Below, one piece after another: positions 1-6,911 of a stretch of DNA of 19,914 bases. A program made the translations under genes and the position numbers. Origin of the DNA: Ruminococcus sp. UBA3767 (GTDB lineage Bacteria; Bacillota; Clostridia; Oscillospirales; Ruminococcaceae). The notes beneath the pieces are model-generated. The model was not told where the DNA came from, made no database searches, and saw only the letters and a list, made by a program, of their open reading frames with translations. The stretch is taken from contig DFFV01000072.1 of NCBI GenBank assembly GCA_002371625.1, positions 1 to 19,914 of the forward strand. Direction: 5' to 3'. How positions within the stretch are numbered: position 1 is the first letter of the stretch; the number at the start of each line of letters is the position of its first letter.

Positions 1-209
1 TTATCGTTGACCAGCTCGACGCTGATGAGGCTGATGTAACAATGGAGGCTAACATTCAGGACGATCTGGGCGCTGATTCTCTGGACGTTGTTGATCTGGT
101 AATGAATATCGAAGAGGATTTCGATATCGAGATCCCCGATGAGGACGTTGAGAACATCAAGACTGTCGGCGATATCGTTAAGTATATCGAGTCCAAGATC
201 GAGGAATGA
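1..209 (+). CDS. acpP: Acyl carrier protein, 5' end cut by window edge
   Basis: Carries growing acyl chains on a phosphopantetheine arm during cytoplasmic fatty acid synthesis. The reading frame is already open at the left edge (first full codon at position 3) and ends in TGA at 207-209, leaving 68 visible residues, so roughly the first ten residues are missing. The visible part holds the ACP signature [12 protein letters not shown]; its Ser (codon at 78-80) is the pantetheine attachment site. It is followed by the acidic helix-III region typical of the family ([14 protein letters not shown]) and ends IESKIEE. Strong net negative charge also fits. A clear terminator follows 15 bases later, so this is the last gene of its transcript. 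The upstream fab context is outside the window, so a specialised ACP cannot be fully excluded. Confidence 0.93.
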   Translation, partial: IVDQLDADEADVTMEANIQDDLGADSLDVVDLVMNIEEDFDIEIPDEDVENIKTVGDIVKYIESKIEE

Positions 210-224
210 TCCGCAAATAAGTAT

Positions 225-257
225 GGTCCCCTGAGGCTTCGGGGGACCTTTTTGTTT
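225..257 (+). terminator. Rho-independent terminator after acpP
   Basis: Perfect 7-bp stem GGTCCCC (225-231) with GGGGACC (242-248), 10-base loop, then a T-rich run interrupted by one G. It sits 15 bases after the ACP stop codon. Confidence 0.92.
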
Positions 258-347
258 TTAGCATTATGCGTGGGCAGGGCAGTGCGGACGGTTTTTGAGA
301 GATATGTATTGATTTAATAAAAGTGTGACATTTTTTCGGATAATCGG

Positions 348-376
348 TAGACAAAACAGAGAAAGTGTGGTATAAT
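348..376 (+). promoter_or_regulatory. Sigma-A type promoter of the Nudix gene
   Basis: TAGACA (348-353), exactly 17 bases, then a perfect TATAAT (371-376). The start codon lies 50 bases downstream. The spacer length and perfect -10 match other promoters in this window. Confidence 0.85.
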
Positions 377-425
377 TATCTCAATACAGCATTATGCAAA
401 AACTACTGAAAGGACAAAAATAACG

Positions 426-830
426 ATGATGCACGAAAAGTCATGTGGTGCCATTGTTTATAGAAAATATCACGGCAACACAGAGATACTGCTTATCAAG
501 CATATCAACAGCGGTCACTGGTCGTTCCCGAAAGGTCACGTTGAAGAAGGCGAGACCGAGGAGCAGACTGCCAAGCGTGAGATAATGGAGGAAACGGGCA
601 TAGATGTAAATCTTGATACCACCTTCCGTGAGATCGTCACATATTCTCCGAAAAAGGATACCCAGAAAAACGTGGTTTATTTTATCGGCAAGGCTAAAAA
701 TACCGATTATCGTCCGCAGGAGGATGAGATAGCCGAGATAAAGTGGGTAGAGATAGGGCTGGCAGGCAAGGTGCTGGCTTATGAGAACGACAGGAGCATC
801 GTTAACAAGGCTAAGAAATTTATAATTTGA
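426..830 (+). CDS. Nudix hydrolase, Ap4A-hydrolase-like
   Basis: Predicted cytoplasmic hydrolase of nucleoside-diphosphate-linked compounds. Residues 37-59 match the Nudix box G-x5-E-x7-RE-U-x-EE-x-G-U completely, including the metal-binding REIMEE core. The WSFPKGHVEEGE lead-in is typical of the asymmetric diadenosine-tetraphosphatase branch, so that substrate class is the best guess, but family sequence does not fix the substrate. At 134 residues it is a single-domain Nudix protein. An AGGA ribosome site (411-414) lies 11 bases before the ATG at 426; a second ATG follows immediately at 429, and either could be used. The gene is monocistronic, with its own promoter and terminator. Confidence 0.9.
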   Translation: MMHEKSCGAIVYRKYHGNTEILLIKHINSGHWSFPKGHVEEGETEEQTAKREIMEETGIDVNLDTTFREIVTYSPKKDTQKNVVYFIGKAKNTDYRPQEDEIAEIKWVEIGLAGKVLAYENDRSIVNKAKKFII

Positions 831-853
831 GCGTGCTGTATGCTTGATGTGAG

Positions 854-890
854 AGCTTTCCGCAGTTGCGGCGGAAGGCTTTTTCTTTTT
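854..890 (+). terminator. Rho-independent terminator after the Nudix gene
   Basis: 10-bp stem AGCTTTCCGC (854-863) with GCGGAAGGCT (871-880), one G-T wobble, 7-base loop, then a T tract with a single C (881-890). Confidence 0.92.
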
Positions 891-1051
891 GACATATTTT
901 ATAAACAAACAGTGAATATGCTGGATTCAAATATCAATGATTTAGTATAGTTTAGCCTGCATCAAACTGCGCTTTTGTGGGATTATTTATCCGTGTGAAG
1001 TCAGTTAAAGTGCGCTGACAGGGCGTTATAGTATAAATATTCTGTGAATAA

Positions 1052-1086
1052 GCACAAATAAATTATACACGTTTGTGCATTTTTTT
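1052..1086 (+). other. Orphan hairpin with T run between the Nudix and HU genes
   Basis: The 890-1198 gap has no coding potential that I can support. Apart from the HU promoter, its only clear structure is this 7-bp inverted repeat GCACAAA (1052-1058) / TTTGTGC (1072-1078) followed by a run of seven Ts. It resembles a weak terminator, but the preceding gene already has one. It may back that up or end a short untranslated RNA. Confidence 0.45.
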
Positions 1087-1115
1087 ATGTAAAGCTACAA
1101 ATATGGCCGCAGAGT

Positions 1116-1144
1116 TTGACAAAAGGGCGTAAATAGGTTATAAT
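1116..1144 (+). promoter_or_regulatory. Strong sigma-A type promoter of the HU unit
   Basis: Consensus TTGACA (1116-1121) and TATAAT (1139-1144) with a 17-base spacer, 55 bases before the HU start. The perfect match fits high expression of a nucleoid protein. Confidence 0.92.
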
Positions 1145-1198
1145 ACAAGCATAGCAAAAGTCTTATAAACGCTTAATACAAAATCGGAGGTAATTAAA

Positions 1199-1474
1199 AT
1201 GACAAAAGCAGAATTACTCAGTGCTATAGCAAAGAAGGGCGGCTATACAAAGAAAGATGCAGAAAAAGCTCTTGATGCTGTAATCGGCACAGTAACAGAC
1301 ACACTCGCTAAGGGTGAAAAGGTTTCCATCTCTGGCTTCGGTGCATTCGAGGTAAGACAGAGAGCAGCTAAGGATTCGATCAATCCTCAGACAAAGAAGA
1401 AGATCCACATCGACGCTAAGAAGGTTCCTGCTTTCAAGGCTGGCAAGGCTCTTAAGGAAGTTGTAAACAAGTAA
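1199..1474 (+). CDS. hup: HU family DNA-binding nucleoid protein
   Basis: Small basic protein that bends and compacts DNA as a dimer. All 91 residues fit the HU family: helical N-terminus starting MTKAELLSAIA, the GFGAFEV motif at 46-52 leading into the beta-arm, and Asn62-Pro63 at the arm tip, where the conserved proline intercalates into DNA. Length is the usual 90-92. A strong GGAGG ribosome site (1186-1190) sits 8 bases before the ATG, behind a consensus promoter. No terminator separates it from the next gene, 31 bases downstream, so both are probably made from one message. HU rather than IHF is favoured by the single-copy Firmicute context. Confidence 0.96.
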   Translation: MTKAELLSAIAKKGGYTKKDAEKALDAVIGTVTDTLAKGEKVSISGFGAFEVRQRAAKDSINPQTKKKIHIDAKKVPAFKAGKALKEVVNK

Positions 1475-1505
1475 TCAATTTGAATTTGATAAGGAGTGTA
1501 TTACA

Positions 1506-1877
1506 ATGGCAGTAAAGAAGAACGCAGCTGCTGATGCAGCTAAGGTTGAGAAGAAGGACGAGGCTGTTAAGGCAACAGCTGAGAAGAAGGCTCCTGCTAA
1601 GGCAGCAGCTAAGAAGCCCGCAGCTAAGAAGACAGCTGCTAAGAAGCCTGCAGCTAAGAAGACTGCTGCTAAGAAGGAGACCGGTGATAAGGTCGTTCTT
1701 CAGTACAACGGCAAGGACATTGAGATGAAGGCTGTTGTTGAGGCTTGCAAGGCTGATTACAAGGCTAAGGGCCACAGAAGCGCTAACAATGTTTGCGTAT
1801 ATGTTAAGCCTGAGGAGAACGCAGCTTACTACACAGTAGGCGGCAAGGGCGCTGAGGATTTCAAGGTAGAGCTTTGA
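1506..1877 (+). CDS. Lys/Ala-rich histone-H1-like protein, DUF6465-type
   Basis: A 123-residue basic protein in two parts. Residues 1-58 are a disordered tail of AAKK, PAAKK and TAAKK repeats like the C-terminal tail of eukaryotic H1. Residues 60-123 look like a compact domain with the motif YVKPEENAAYYTV, which I recall from DUF6465 proteins of Clostridia. That domain's function is not known to me. An AAGGAG ribosome site (1491-1496) lies 9 bases before the ATG. Co-transcription with HU and the charged tail suggest DNA or RNA binding and a role in nucleoid compaction; this is inference. A strong terminator follows. Confidence 0.85.
   Translation: MAVKKNAAADAAKVEKKDEAVKATAEKKAPAKAAAKKPAAKKTAAKKPAAKKTAAKKETGDKVVLQYNGKDIEMKAVVEACKADYKAKGHRSANNVCVYVKPEENAAYYTVGGKGAEDFKVEL
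1611..1670 (+). repeat. Tandem 30-base repeat, two copies, inside the H1-like tail
   Basis: Copies at 1611-1640 and 1641-1670 differ at two positions (C/T at the seventh base or so and A/T near the end). Each encodes KKPAAKKTAA. The pattern suggests the basic tail grows by slippage or unequal crossing-over. Confidence 0.9.
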
Positions 1878-1904
1878 TCCTCTGAGTCACAATAGTACAC
1901 ATTC

Positions 1905-1936
1905 AAAAGAGCCGGCTTTATAGTCGGCTCTTTTTT
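1905..1936 (+). terminator. Rho-independent terminator of the HU unit
   Basis: Stem AAAAGAGCCG (1905-1914) with CGGCTCTTTT (1925-1934), 10-base loop, T run of six from 1931. Confidence 0.93.
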
Positions 1937-1961
1937 GTCATTCAGGTTGCATATAAATAAT

Positions 1962-1989
1962 AAAGAGGACAGCTTGTGCCGTCCTCTTT
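1962..1989 (-). terminator. Bidirectional terminator between convergent genes
   Basis: Perfect 9-bp stem AAAGAGGAC (1962-1970) / GTCCTCTTT (1981-1989) with a 10-base loop. On the plus strand it runs into seven Ts; on the minus strand it is followed by a T-rich stretch. It ends the minus-strand gene at 2013 and backs up the HU-unit terminator. Confidence 0.85.
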
Positions 1990-2012
1990 TTTTATATTTC
2001 ATAACTCCATTA

Positions 2013-2315
2013 TCAGCTCGCTCTAACGGTCTGTGTGATCTTGTTATCTGCAACGCCATGCTTAACTCTGTCCTCTACCTCAGCTCGCTTAGCATTGTTG
2101 AATCTGTCAAGTGTTCCTACAAGGTATCCTGTGATCCTTCTGATCCTCTGGAACGGAACATCAGCAAAATGATAGTCAACATCAACAAAATCTCCGTCGA
2201 GCTTAAGATCGATAGATTCGATAGTCTTTTCAGGGTAGAGTTCATGCGCTCTGTTTATATATGCATTTATCTCTGCCTGTGAAAGCTGTCCGTTTATAAC
2301 ATTTACATTAACCAT
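2013..2315 (-). CDS. Short stand-alone protein resembling the glycyl-radical tail of NrdD
   Basis: A 100-residue protein. Residues 59-86 (RRITGYLVGTLDRFNNAKRA and onward to RVKH) resemble the C-terminal end of class III anaerobic ribonucleotide reductase, where the radical glycine sits in an RVCGYL motif and the protein ends near RVKH. Here the motif is RITGYL with Gly63 kept and Cys replaced by Thr. The zinc-binding CxxC pairs and the whole catalytic barrel of NrdD are absent, so it cannot be a reductase alone. ATG at 2315 is preferred over an in-frame TTG three codons upstream because a GGAGAGAGG ribosome site sits 8 bases before the ATG. It has its own promoter and terminator. Short clostridial proteins of this type are commonly labelled NrdD; their function is not established to my knowledge. 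Confidence 0.75.
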   Translation of the reverse strand: MVNVNVINGQLSQAEINAYINRAHELYPEKTIESIDLKLDGDFVDVDYHFADVPFQRIRRITGYLVGTLDRFNNAKRAEVEDRVKHGVADNKITQTVRAS

Positions 2316-2365
2316 TTTTAACAACCTCTCTCCAAAAATTCAATACATTTTGTGAATGTAAAACT

Positions 2366-2394
2366 ATAATAACACAATATATAGTATTTGTCAA
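2366..2394 (-). promoter_or_regulatory. Sigma-A type promoter of the NrdD-tail gene
   Basis: Read on the minus strand: TTGACA (2394-2389), 17 bases, TATTAT (2371-2366), about 50 bases before the start codon at 2315. Confidence 0.82.
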
Positions 2395-2444
2395 GAGGAT
2401 ATTATATAAATATTGCACAAAAATGAACTCCGTTTTTTGACGTT

Positions 2445-3611
2445 TCAGTCATAATCCTTATCAATAGTGATTTTGCAGTACATTTTTTTACCCAGTTTTT
2501 CAACGTCGGAAGTTATCCTTTGTTTTATCTCCTCGTCGCTCACTTTGATATCATAAGGCACAAGGACATCAAAATCAAGCGTGCAGTGATCTTCGGTGCG
2601 ATCAACGTGCAGATCGTGTACGGTGATCCTGCTGTCGATCTGCGAGGCTATCTCGCTGAGCCGGCGGCTGATGAGCATAACGTATTCATCATTTACCGCA
2701 ACGGGATCCATGTGGATAGTTACAAGGCAGCCGAACTGTTCCATAAGAGAATTTTCAAGGCTGTCTATCAGGTCGTGTGCGGCTACAAGCTCCATATCGG
2801 CAGGTATCTCTGCGTGCATGGATACCATAAGGTTGCCAACGCCGTAATCGTGCACGAGAATATCGTGAACGCCGATTATGCTGTCATAGCTTTCGGCGCT
2901 TTTTCGTATTTTTTCAACGAACTCCTTATCCGGCTTTGCGCCAAGGATAGGAGTGAGGCTGTCACGAAAGGTGTTTATTCCGCTGTAAATAATGAAAAGT
3001 GCAACTGCTGCGCCGATATAGCCGTCGATATTTACATCAAAGAAATAAAGCACCAGCATCGCTGCGATAACGGCTGATGTTGCCGCACAATCGGAGAGCG
3101 AATCGGCTGAGGCTGCTCTGAGTGAAGCTGAATCTATCATTCTGCCAAGGGTGCGGTAAAAGTGCCACATCCACAGCTTTACCAGCACCGAAACGATCAG
3201 TATAACCAGCGTGAGCGCAGAAAATGTGACGTCCTTTGGGTGAAATATCTTCTGTGCGGAGGTCTGTGCAAGCTCAAAGCCCATGAGCATTATAAGGAAC
3301 GAGATTATCAGGCCCGAAACGTACTCCATTCTGCCGTGACCGTACGGGTGCTCCTTATCGGCTGGCTGTGCAGCCATTTTAAAGCCTGCAAGGGACATTA
3401 CCGAAGAACCTGCATCGGAGAGGTTATTGAAGGCATCAGCCGTTACGGAGATAGCTCCCGAGAGCAGACCTGCGATAAATTTGCCTGCAAACAGCAGGAT
3501 ATTCAGCGTTATGCCTGTAATAGAGCCGAGGTAGCCGCATCTGAGGCGGACGGACGGTTCTTTCAGGCTTTGGGTATCCTTTGCAAAAAGGCGGATGAGT
3601 AATTTTGTCAT
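2445..3611 (-). CDS. Cation diffusion facilitator (CDF) metal exporter
   Basis: Membrane antiporter that exports divalent metal ions. The 388 residues show the CDF plan: a membrane domain (about 25-215) and a long cytoplasmic domain (about 225-388), somewhat longer than the usual 300. The second membrane helix carries DAFNNLSDAGSS, with Asn62 and Asp66; the fifth carries DSLSD, with Asp170 and Asp174. The HPYGHGRMEY loop (88-97) is a family hallmark. An N-x3-D plus D-x3-D site is, as I recall, the pattern of manganese-exporting MntE-type CDFs rather than the His-containing zinc type, so manganese (or iron or cobalt) is favoured over zinc. GGAGG lies 8 bases before the ATG. It starts 16 bases after the LysR gene and is apparently the last gene of the ECF unit; I see no convincing terminator after it. 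Confidence 0.93.
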   Translation of the reverse strand: MTKLLIRLFAKDTQSLKEPSVRLRCGYLGSITGITLNILLFAGKFIAGLLSGAISVTADAFNNLSDAGSSVMSLAGFKMAAQPADKEHPYGHGRMEYVSGLIISFLIMLMGFELAQTSAQKIFHPKDVTFSALTLVILIVSVLVKLWMWHFYRTLGRMIDSASLRAASADSLSDCAATSAVIAAMLVLYFFDVNIDGYIGAAVALFIIYSGINTFRDSLTPILGAKPDKEFVEKIRKSAESYDSIIGVHDILVHDYGVGNLMVSMHAEIPADMELVAAHDLIDSLENSLMEQFGCLVTIHMDPVAVNDEYVMLISRRLSEIASQIDSRITVHDLHVDRTEDHCTLDFDVLVPYDIKVSDEEIKQRITSDVEKLGKKMYCKITIDKDYD

Positions 3612-3627
3612 AGTTCGATCCTCCGGA

Positions 3628-4554
3628 TCATTGCTTGATTATCTCATGACCGCAGCTTCTGATAACGTTCTCAAGAGTGGCAATGTATTCCCCGGCGATA
3701 GCTGAGAGCTTTATTTTGCTGTTTTCTATCCAGCCTATCAGCATATCCTCATCGCACCTGAGCGGTATAGCGATGATATTTTCGGAGTTGATATCCTGGG
3801 AGAGTATGCCTGAGCTGATAGTATAGCCGTTTGCTCCTTTGAGGAGGTTGAAAAGCGTTGCTCTGTCGGAAACGTGTATCTGCTTTTTATGGAATGCGGT
3901 GCTGAGTATCTCTTCGGAAAAATAGAATGAATTATCCTGCCCCTGCTCAAAGCACAGGAATGGGTAGGAATCAAGCTCTTCAAGCGAAACGCTGCTGCTT
4001 TGTGCAAGCGGATGCTGCCTGCCGACAAAAACGTGCGGCTGCGCCCTGAAAAGCGGATGGAACGTCAGCTGGTGCTCGCCGAGGAGCTTAAGTATCACCT
4101 TGCGGTTGAAGTCGTTGATATATATTATTCCTATCTCGCTGTGAAGGTACCTGACATCGTCGATTATTTCTTTGGTGCGTGTTTCACGCAGGGTGAGCTC
4201 GTACTCATCGGTATCAATGCTGCTGATGAGCTGCGAAAAGGCTGTTACTGCAAAGGCATAGTGCTGAGTAGATACGGAGCAAAGCTGCCGGGGCTTTTTA
4301 TGGGAATGGTAGCGGTCTTCAAGCAGCTTTGCCTGCTCGGTGACCTGACGGGCATACCCAAGGAACTCCATACCCTCTGCCGAAAGCGTGATGCCCCGTG
4401 AGGAACGGATAAATATGCTTATGCCAAGCTCCTTTTCAAGCTCGTGCACGGCATTTGAGAGGCTTGGCTGAGAGATATACAGCTGCTTGGCAGCTTCGCT
4501 TATGGAGCCGTAATTAACAACGGCGATAACGTATTTTAGTTGCTGTAAAGTCAT
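3628..4554 (-). CDS. LysR family transcriptional regulator
   Basis: A 308-residue DNA-binding regulator. Residues 1-60 form the LysR winged helix-turn-helix (GSISEAAKQLYISQPSLSNA is the recognition region), followed by a linker helix and a periplasmic-binding-like effector domain to about residue 300. The N-terminus resembles the CpsY/MtaR branch of streptococci, but no ligand can be inferred. The ATG is one base after the stop of the EcfS gene, with an AGAGGTG ribosome site overlapping that stop, so translation is probably coupled. LysR regulators are usually divergent from their targets; this one is embedded between an importer and an exporter gene on the same strand. Confidence 0.93.
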   Translation of the reverse strand: MTLQQLKYVIAVVNYGSISEAAKQLYISQPSLSNAVHELEKELGISIFIRSSRGITLSAEGMEFLGYARQVTEQAKLLEDRYHSHKKPRQLCSVSTQHYAFAVTAFSQLISSIDTDEYELTLRETRTKEIIDDVRYLHSEIGIIYINDFNRKVILKLLGEHQLTFHPLFRAQPHVFVGRQHPLAQSSSVSLEELDSYPFLCFEQGQDNSFYFSEEILSTAFHKKQIHVSDRATLFNLLKGANGYTISSGILSQDINSENIIAIPLRCDEDMLIGWIENSKIKLSAIAGEYIATLENVIRSCGHEIIKQ

Positions 4555-4555
4555 A

Positions 4556-5266
4556 TCACACCTCTTTGGTCTGCTCTGGGACGTAGATGCCTATATCATA
4601 TTTTACACAAAGCCGTCTGAATACTCTGCCGAACGGCTCCATGAAAATTGCTGTAAATACGACGTTTGAAACTGCATAGCTTGCTGTCACCCACGCTGCC
4701 GATGCGATAAGAGTGAGATAGCGTGAGAGGATGACCTTTCCGTCCATCCAAAGACAAGTATATATGTCAAGTGTAAATGAGAAGAATACGCCTATAACGG
4801 CGCTGAAAACGAGCAGGAGTATCCTGTTTTTCACCAGCCATCTGCCGAGCATTCCCGCAAAGTAGCCTGTGAGTCCCCAGGCAAGCATCTGGAAAGGAGT
4901 CCAGCCGCCCTGACCGAAATAGAAATTGGAAACGAGCGCTGTGAATGCGCCGACCATAAAGCCTGTTTCTCTCCCGAAATAGACGGCAGTGAGAATGATT
5001 ATCGCAGAGCATGGTTTCATTGAGGGCAGAAAAGCAAAAACTATCCTGCCAAGCACCGAAAGTGCGCTCATAAGTGCTATTATTACAAGCTCCCACGCAG
5101 GTGAGCGTTTTTTTTCGTAGGTATAGAAATATCCTGCGAGCATGAGCAGGACTATGCCTGTGCAGACAAAGCTGATAGAGCGTTCCTTGAAAAAAACTAT
5201 GCCTGCCACGCAAATTGCGGGTATGCACAGCAGAAAGATACACAGGCTGACTGCTTTAGCTTTCAT
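4556..5266 (-). CDS. ECF transporter substrate-binding membrane subunit (S component)
   Basis: Gives substrate specificity to the ECF importer. The 236 residues are strongly hydrophobic with about six or seven membrane helices. The motif FGQGGWTPFQMLAWGLTGY (near residues 125-143) is one I associate with S components in the cobalamin-type group (CbrT-like), but that assignment is from memory. The frame is open 198 bases further upstream; ATG at 5266 is chosen because the extension overlaps the ATPase gene and looks non-membrane. The start is 4 bases after the ATPase stop, with a modest GGTGA ribosome site, so coupling is likely. It belongs with the T and A genes upstream. Substrate: cobalamin, a related corrinoid or another metal-linked cofactor is plausible, not shown. 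Confidence 0.85.
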   Translation of the reverse strand: MKAKAVSLCIFLLCIPAICVAGIVFFKERSISFVCTGIVLLMLAGYFYTYEKKRSPAWELVIIALMSALSVLGRIVFAFLPSMKPCSAIIILTAVYFGRETGFMVGAFTALVSNFYFGQGGWTPFQMLAWGLTGYFAGMLGRWLVKNRILLLVFSAVIGVFFSFTLDIYTCLWMDGKVILSRYLTLIASAAWVTASYAVSNVVFTAIFMEPFGRVFRRLCVKYDIGIYVPEQTKEV

Positions 5267-5270
5267 TTTA

Positions 5271-6911
5271 TCACCGTCCGAGCGCATTGTCAACACTATC
5301 CTCAAGCTGCTCGGCAGTAACGGCGCAGGGGAAAAGCTCCCTTGCGATGCGGCAGGAATCGGTAGTGTAAAATCTGTTGTGGATGAAAAAGTCCGAGGTA
5401 TCGCAAAGCGACTGTATTTTGCCGTTGAAGAACAAGCCGCAGCGGTCAGCGAACTTTGCGGCAAATTCTATATCGTGAGTGGCAAGACATATAGTTTTTC
5501 CCTGTGCGGCAAGCTCACGCATAAGCTCGCCGAGCATCTGTTTTGCCCCGGGATCGAGTCCCTTGCTCGGCTCGTCCATGAACATTACCTGCGGCTGCGT
5601 GAGAAGCAGCTTGACCACTGCGCATTTCTGTATCTCTCCGCCACTGAGGTCGTAGGGGTGCATACCCAGCAGGTGCGAAAGGGATAATCTTTCGCAAAGC
5701 TCGCTGTATCCGCCTTTGCTGCCCATATCCGAGCAGACCTGCTCAAAGCATTTTTCAACTGTCTGCTGAGTGAAAAGGTCGTATGGATCCTGCGGCATAA
5801 GGGCGATATTGCCACGATAGAGGGTATTTCCCTTATAGCTTTTAAACGGCTTGGAAAACAGCCTGAGCTTGCCCTGCCAGGGCCTGAGGATACCGGAAAG
5901 CACCTTGAGCATTGTAGTTTTTCCGCTGCCGTTGGAGCCGACTGCGGCAAATATCTCGCCCTTTCTGAGCGACAGGTCAAGCTGAGAGAGCACATCTTTT
6001 CCGCCCCTGTCATATCTGAAATATACGTTTTTTGCTTCAAGTGCAGCCTGTGCAGATGAATGCTCGGCTGCCTGCTGCTCGGGCTGCGGCTGTGGTCCAA
6101 ATGCGGCTTGCAGGGCGCTTTTTGCGTCCCTTACGGTGAAAGCGGGCTTGCCAAGCGGCAGAGTTGCCCTTACCGATGTGGGCAGGTAGCCCTTCATTGC
6201 GGCATCGTCTGCGGCGATACGGCAGAAGTCCTCCTTGTTTTCAAAGCAGCGGCTGGTGCCGTTTTCAAGGAAGATGACCTTGGTGCAGACCTCAAATATC
6301 TCTCTCGGTTCGTGCTCGGCGATGATGATAGTTGTGCCAAGCTCGCTGTTGAGCCTGCGCAGTGCCGAAAAGAGCTTGTGTGAGCCGATCGGATCCAGCT
6401 GTGCGGCAGGTTCATCGAGAATGAGCAGCTTTGAGGACATAACTGCGGCTGCACAAAGGCTGCACAGCTGTTTTTCGCCGCCAGAAAGCTCGTCGATGAG
6501 CTTGTCGTAGATGTTTTCTATTCCGAAATAGGTCGCCATCTCACCGACACGGCTGAGTATACGGGATGGCTTTTCACCGAGGTTTTCAAGTCCGAATGCA
6601 AGCTCGGTGGATACCTTGTGTGTCACTGCCTGCGTATCGGGATCCTGTGAAACGTAGGCGATAAGCTCTGCGCTCTCACGCTGGGTGATCTCGCTTTGAT
6701 CCCTGCCGCAGACGGTTATACTGCCTGTGAGCGTACCTGCCGGAGCGATCTCCTTTTTGAGCAGGCGCAGCAGGGTGGATTTTCCGCTGCCCGTAAGACC
6801 TGCAAGCAGGACGATATCTCCGCTTTGAACGTCAAAATCCACGTTTTCAAGCGTTTTGCGGCTGCTGCCGTTATAGGTGAAGGTCAGTTGTTTGCAGGAT
6901 ATGATCTCCAT
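5271..6911 (-). CDS. ECF transporter ATPase with two fused ABC domains
   Basis: Powers the ECF importer by ATP hydrolysis at the cytoplasmic face. At 546 residues it fuses the two ATPases that are separate EcfA1 and EcfA2 in many species. Domain 1 has Walker A GLTGSGKST (38-46), signature LSGGEKQ (142-148) and Walker B LLILDEP (162-168). A Gln/Ala-rich linker spans about 270-290. Domain 2 has Walker A GSNGSGKTT (325-333), LSGGE (422-426) and VMFMDEP (442-448). Both sites look intact. ATG at 6911 is chosen over an upstream in-frame start because GGAG lies about 10 bases before it and the family-typical MEIISCKQLTFTY begins there. It overlaps the end of the EcfT gene by 28 bases. Confidence 0.95.
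   Translation of the reverse strand: MEIISCKQLTFTYNGSSRKTLENVDFDVQSGDIVLLAGLTGSGKSTLLRLLKKEIAPAGTLTGSITVCGRDQSEITQRESAELIAYVSQDPDTQAVTHKVSTELAFGLENLGEKPSRILSRVGEMATYFGIENIYDKLIDELSGGEKQLCSLCAAAVMSSKLLILDEPAAQLDPIGSHKLFSALRRLNSELGTTIIIAEHEPREIFEVCTKVIFLENGTSRCFENKEDFCRIAADDAAMKGYLPTSVRATLPLGKPAFTVRDAKSALQAAFGPQPQPEQQAAEHSSAQAALEAKNVYFRYDRGGKDVLSQLDLSLRKGEIFAAVGSNGSGKTTMLKVLSGILRPWQGKLRLFSKPFKSYKGNTLYRGNIALMPQDPYDLFTQQTVEKCFEQVCSDMGSKGGYSELCERLSLSHLLGMHPYDLSGGEIQKCAVVKLLLTQPQVMFMDEPSKGLDPGAKQMLGELMRELAAQGKTICLATHDIEFAAKFADRCGLFFNGKIQSLCDTSDFFIHNRFYTTDSCRIARELFPCAVTAEQLEDSVDNALGR

Noticed and set aside
441..908. 155-codon minus-strand frame over the Nudix gene
   Set aside because: Antisense to a complete Nudix box gene with promoter and terminator; no family features.
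1534..1728. Arg/Leu-rich alternative frame inside the H1-like gene
   Set aside because: It is the shifted reading of the AAG/GCT repeat codons with no ribosome site.
5267..5464. Upstream extension of the EcfS frame
   Set aside because: It overlaps the ATPase coding sequence and encodes a Ser/Ala-rich stretch unlike any S component; the ATG at 5266 gives a normal start.
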